Origin: Spongilla lacustris
Lineage: Eukaryota; Porifera; Demospongiae; Spongillida; Spongillidae
Length of the DNA: 64,000 bases
Direction: 5' to 3'
Assembly (NCBI GenBank): GCA_949361645.1
Contig: OX442415.1
Location: 29,120,562-29,184,561, forward strand
In this document: positions 60,940 to 64,000 of the stretch, one piece after another
Layout of the letters: each line of letters starts with the position of its first letter
How positions within the stretch are numbered: position 1 is the first letter of the stretch
Notes under the pieces: generated by a model
What the model was told of the DNA's origin: nothing
The model's input: the letters and a program-made list of their open reading frames with translations, nothing else
Database searches by the model: none
Program-made: the position numbers and the translations under genes

Positions 60940-61331
60940 ATGTACATTTTTTTTTTTTTTTGAGAAATACTGCATGCATGTGCAATTTTGACCCAGTCTC
61001 CGAGAAACATACTCTATAAGTCAGTGACCTATATATTCATATAGTCCTACATTCTGTGCATGGTGAAGTGTCTACATCATCAGCATACCAGTCTGCGACC
61101 TGCTTGACTTCAAGATTAAACCATGAATTAGGGATAGAATGTATAATATAAATTATGTACATTGGCATAGCCAGATGATATCAACCGGGTAAGGTAAACT
61201 GCCATATTGATTATGTCATGAATGATCATCTTTCATTAATACATGGCATTGTGGGTTAATACAGCTAACACACACATGCATACCAATCTTCTTAGTCAGT
61301 TGGTGACTCAGAGGCATCACATGCTTATCAC
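60940..61331. other. 3' region of paralogue B, no other gene
   Basis: Poly-T at about 60948-60961; otherwise non-coding. Confidence 0.5.
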
Positions 61332-61572
61332 ATGCTTATCACATGCCTCATGCTTATCACATGCTCTGAATGTGAGACGCTGGTGAGGACCTACAAGCTT
61401 CAGCTTGGCCATCTTGACCATGAGGAGTGCCACACCCACCTTCGCTGTGTGCCATATGACTTCACCACAAAGTTTGGTGCCAACAAGGACCTTGAGTACT
61501 TCCTGAACCAGGGCAAGGAGAGTAGTATGCAGTCCAGACTAGACAAGTATGGATACATATTGTCCACTGACA
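61332..61572 (+). other. Coding-like segment of unknown protein, interrupted by (CA)n
   Basis: Open frame ECETLVRTYKLQLGHLDHEE, then RCVPYDFTTKFGANKDLEYF and SRLDKYGYILSTDT before it runs into a CA microsatellite (61579-61663). After that, ELDEKSFGNFSFCSKEGLLK follows. Composition is protein-like. The downstream part is duplicated, inverted, at 47578-47650. Family not recognised. Confidence 0.3.
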
Positions 61573-61575
61573 CAT

Positions 61576-61609
<34 letters not shown>

Positions 61610-61965
61610 GCACATGCACACACACACATACAACACACACACACACACACATACACACACACAGCTATTCTCCCACAAAGCTGCACATAGCTTTCCATGA
61701 ACTGGATGAAAAGAGTTTTGGCAACTTCAGTTTCTGCTCAAAGGAAGGGCTTCTGAAGGTGACTGTGTATTTGTGTTTGTCATGATCTACACCACTGTAC
61801 ACATACATGTGCATCATTACAATTCCACCTAAACCAGCAGTAATTGATACCTACACATACTTGCAATGCAAGTGTAAACACACATATATGTATCCAATGC
61901 TAGCAGAACTATCTGTAATGGTGTCTGTATCAATGTACACAACGGCCCTGTCCGATACCTTCCTG

Positions 61966-62280
61966 GAAGGTGGTAGGTGTACATGTGGTAGGTGTTCAGG
62001 TGGTAGGTGTTCATGTGATAGGTGCTCATGTGGTAGCTGTTCATGTGGTAGGTGTACATGTGGTAGGTGTTCATGTGGTAGGTGTTCATGTGGTAGGTGT
62101 TCATGTGGTAGGTGTACATGTGATAGGTGTTCATGTCGTAGGTGTTCATGTACCACATGTACACCTACCACATGTACACCTACCACATGAACACCTACCA
62201 CATGTACACCTACCACATGTACACCTACTACATGAACACCTACCACATGAACACCTACCACATGTACACCTACCACATGA
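61966..62280. repeat. 15-bp satellite arranged as an inverted (head-to-head) array
   Basis: Plus-orientation TTCATGTGGTAGGTG units to about 62152, then the complementary ACCACATGAACACCT units to 62280, forming a large palindrome. The junction CGTAGGTGTTCATGTACCAC also occurs at the end of the 15-bp satellite at 51785-51804. Confidence 0.95.
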
Positions 62281-62930
62281 AACCCCCAAATGGATTGATT
62301 AAGGGTGATTTGGTTCCAGGTAATAGTGTGAGTACACATGAAATGTGTGTGCAGTGGAGTCATGGTGCTGATGCTGAAGGACTTGTCAGTGAATGCCGGG
62401 TGTAGGTGGTATAGGTGGTGTAGGCAGCACTGCTCCATCTTCCCAGCCGCTGGATGGTGGATGGTGGGAGGCCTGCTTGTACTGCTGTTGTTGCCACCCC
62501 AAATCCTGAGACTGTGAGTGTTGTATTTGGAGGTGTCGTACCCACGTCTGAGCATTAGGTCTTTCAAAATGGCTCTCATAGCTCTGGAGGTGAGTGGGCG
62601 ACCGGTGTGGAAGTGAAATAGGGCTGCTCTTGGCGATGCTGTGCAGTTTTCCATAGTATGCTTGCAGTGCCATGACTGGGCATGATGCTTGCAGTGCCAT
62701 GACTGGGCATGATGCTCGTAGTGCCATGACTGGGCATGATGCTCGTAGTGCCATGACTGGGCATGATGCTCGTAGTGCCATGACTGGGCATGATGCTTGT
62801 AGTGCCATGACTGGGCATGATGCTCGTAGTGCCATGACTGGGCATGATGCTCGTAGTGCCATGACTGGGCATGATGCACGATGAGTGTAACCCACGGATA
62901 TTATGGTGCCTCTCCCGGTTTGGTCCGTTT
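62281..62930 (-). pseudogene. Tyrosine recombinase C-terminus, copy B
   Basis: Homologous to 52976-53470. It keeps THSLRI with catalytic His and Arg, but a frameshift follows directly and the LGRWSSAAYTTY part is in another frame. Eight copies of a 27-bp repeat expand the segment ASCPVMALR in frame. Two lesions therefore make it non-functional. Confidence 0.8.
62677..62882. repeat. 27-bp in-frame tandem repeat (8 copies)
   Basis: Unit CATGACTGGGCATGATGCTC plus GTAGTGC inside the recombinase coding sequence; copy A has a single unit (53396-53420). Confidence 0.95.
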
Positions 62931-63460
62931 TCGACTTCTTGATAAGGAAGTGATCTGGCCCTCCTTGACCCAGGTGACATTGCTTCTGGTGGGGTGGAGT
63001 CTGGGGTCGAATCTGCTTCTGGTAGTCTGGGTGTACTTGCTAATCCTCAGTAACCTTAAAAAAAAAAACGAAAGTGAGGGCTGCTTTCAGCATAAGGTTG
63101 TCATGACTGCTCAGTGGATCACTGTTCAGTAACCTCAGCAGTTGCTCCAGCATCCCAATGGTGAGAGGCAGTCTCTTGGGTCTGAGGTGGGCTGGGCCCT
63201 GGGAGCGTTGCATGCCTCTGATGGCCAGGTTCAGTGTTGGGTTGTTGTGGGCTGGACTGCTGAACCCACGAGTAAGATGGAGGTGAGTGACGGCTGCCAG
63301 GTACACCTGGATGGTGTTAGCCTGGAGTACTTGGCAGAGATAGGCAGCTTGGACCCTGGAAGAGGGGTCAGATTGAACTGGGTGCAGAAGGTGTAGTACT
63401 TCCTGATCCCTGCCCTGTAGGTGGTGGGGGCCACGGCTCTGGGCAGGAGGTGTCTGAGGC
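62931..63460 (-). pseudogene. Tyrosine recombinase N-terminal and central parts, copy B
   Basis: Minus frame: QVYLAAVTHLHLTRGFSSPA, then NLAIRGMQRSQGP, LRPKRLPLTIGMLEQLLRLL and AALTFVFFF. It retains the SAM-like N-terminal domain missing from copy A. A frameshift lies at the A11 tract near 63060. Confidence 0.75.
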
Positions 63461-64000
63461 GGCCTTCTAGAGCTCTGCCAGCTCCGGAGGTACAGGCATG
63501 GGCAGCTGGTTGGCCTGGGGGGCAAGGGAAAAGAAGTGTGACATTTGATTGTGGGAAGCACGTCCGCAATGCAGTTCAGTCTGCCTGTGAGGTGCACCAG
63601 GGAAACTGTAAAGTTGTTTCTGGCTGCAATAAAGAACAGGGTTCTTTGGAGATCCATTATGCCAGGGTGCTTTGAAGACTGGTTGGTCCATGCATGGACT
63701 ATGGGCAGGTTGTCGCAATGAAACCTGATGCACTGTCCAGGGAGTGCTTGGGTAGCTGCTGGTGTGGCTGCCAGTCACCTCTGAACCAGTGCAGGCACCA
63801 TCCAGGTAAGAGCCAAATCCGAAGGAGCCAAAAGCATCAGTGTACAGCTGGAAGGAGTCAGCATCCTTCCACTCAGGTGCTATGAACATTGAGATACCAT
63901 TCCAAGATGGTAGGAAGCTGTTCCACCATTGTAGTGGCTTCGGGGTTGAGGTGGATGTGGTGGTGTAGCCTTGTCGCTGTTGTTGAGAGCTGGATGAGAC
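63461..64000 (-). pseudogene. RNase H and connection, copy B (runs off the window)
   Basis: Minus frame: FIAPEWKDADSFQLYTDAFG, GFGSYLDGA, later VLYCSQKQLYSFPGAP. Homologous to copy A with a small insertion (SPCMDQPVF region) absent from A. The RT lies beyond position 64000. Confidence 0.75.

Noticed and set aside
62672..62884. Plus-strand ORF of MTGHDARSA repeats
   Set aside because: Antisense shadow of the 27-bp repeat inside the recombinase pseudogene.

Overview
The window is eukaryotic, animal-type DNA with few genes, many introns and a heavy load of repeats. Coding blocks are broken by consensus GT...AG introns. There are no bacterial-style operons. The inter-genic space is filled with CA/GT microsatellites, minisatellites, long homopolymer G/C tracts, hairpin (MITE-like) elements and decayed transposons. 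An ankyrin-Roc-COR gene, lineage-specific 7TM receptors and a DIRS/Ngaro-type tyrosine-recombinase retroelement together suggest a marine invertebrate, most likely a demosponge. That taxonomic call is inference; no rRNA or mitochondrial marker is present.

Region by region. 1.3-8.8 kb, minus strand: exons of an ankyrin-repeat/Roc-COR (ROCO) GTPase gene, all joined in phase 0. An isolated ankyrin exon at 17.5 kb is probably the same gene. 9.9-16.7 kb, minus strand: a two-exon, apparently decayed gene that I tentatively relate to Helitron-type replication proteins, lying inside the putative ankyrin intron. 14.4-23.5 kb: several minisatellites (23 bp, 20 bp, about 17 bp units). 22.6-24.4 kb: two Ty3/gypsy remnants in opposite orientation (RNase H on plus, Gag on minus). 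25.7-34.1 kb: non-autonomous DNA transposons, several with recognisable target-site duplications, including a 2.9-kb element with arms of 350-400 bp. 34.2-35.2 kb (minus) and 59.9-60.8 kb (plus): two paralogous single-coding-exon 7TM receptors, divergently oriented, with duplicated 5' flanks. 36.0-36.6 kb: C-terminal relic of a reverse-transcriptase retroelement. 37.1-38.2 kb: an unrecognised broken coding sequence. 41.8-46.8 kb: a 5.0-kb element with about 620-bp terminal inverted repeats flanked by TA. 47.9-48.2 kb: a ribosomal protein L34-like pseudogene split by a MITE. 49.3-55.9 kb: a 700-bp inverted repeat enclosing a 1.75-kb 15-bp satellite, a 0.93-kb 37-bp satellite and a broken tyrosine-recombinase retroelement. 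A second copy of that retroelement, also tailed by the 15-bp satellite, runs off the window at 62.3-64.0 kb.

The only genes I would call probably functional are the ankyrin-Roc-COR gene (intracellular GTPase signalling scaffold) and the two 7TM receptors (cell surface). Almost everything else is mobile or repetitive DNA. The most interesting structure is the association of one 15-bp satellite with both copies of the tyrosine-recombinase retroelement, and the inverted-repeat architecture around it. All gene models rest on reading splice signals and motifs by eye; no alignment or RNA evidence was available.
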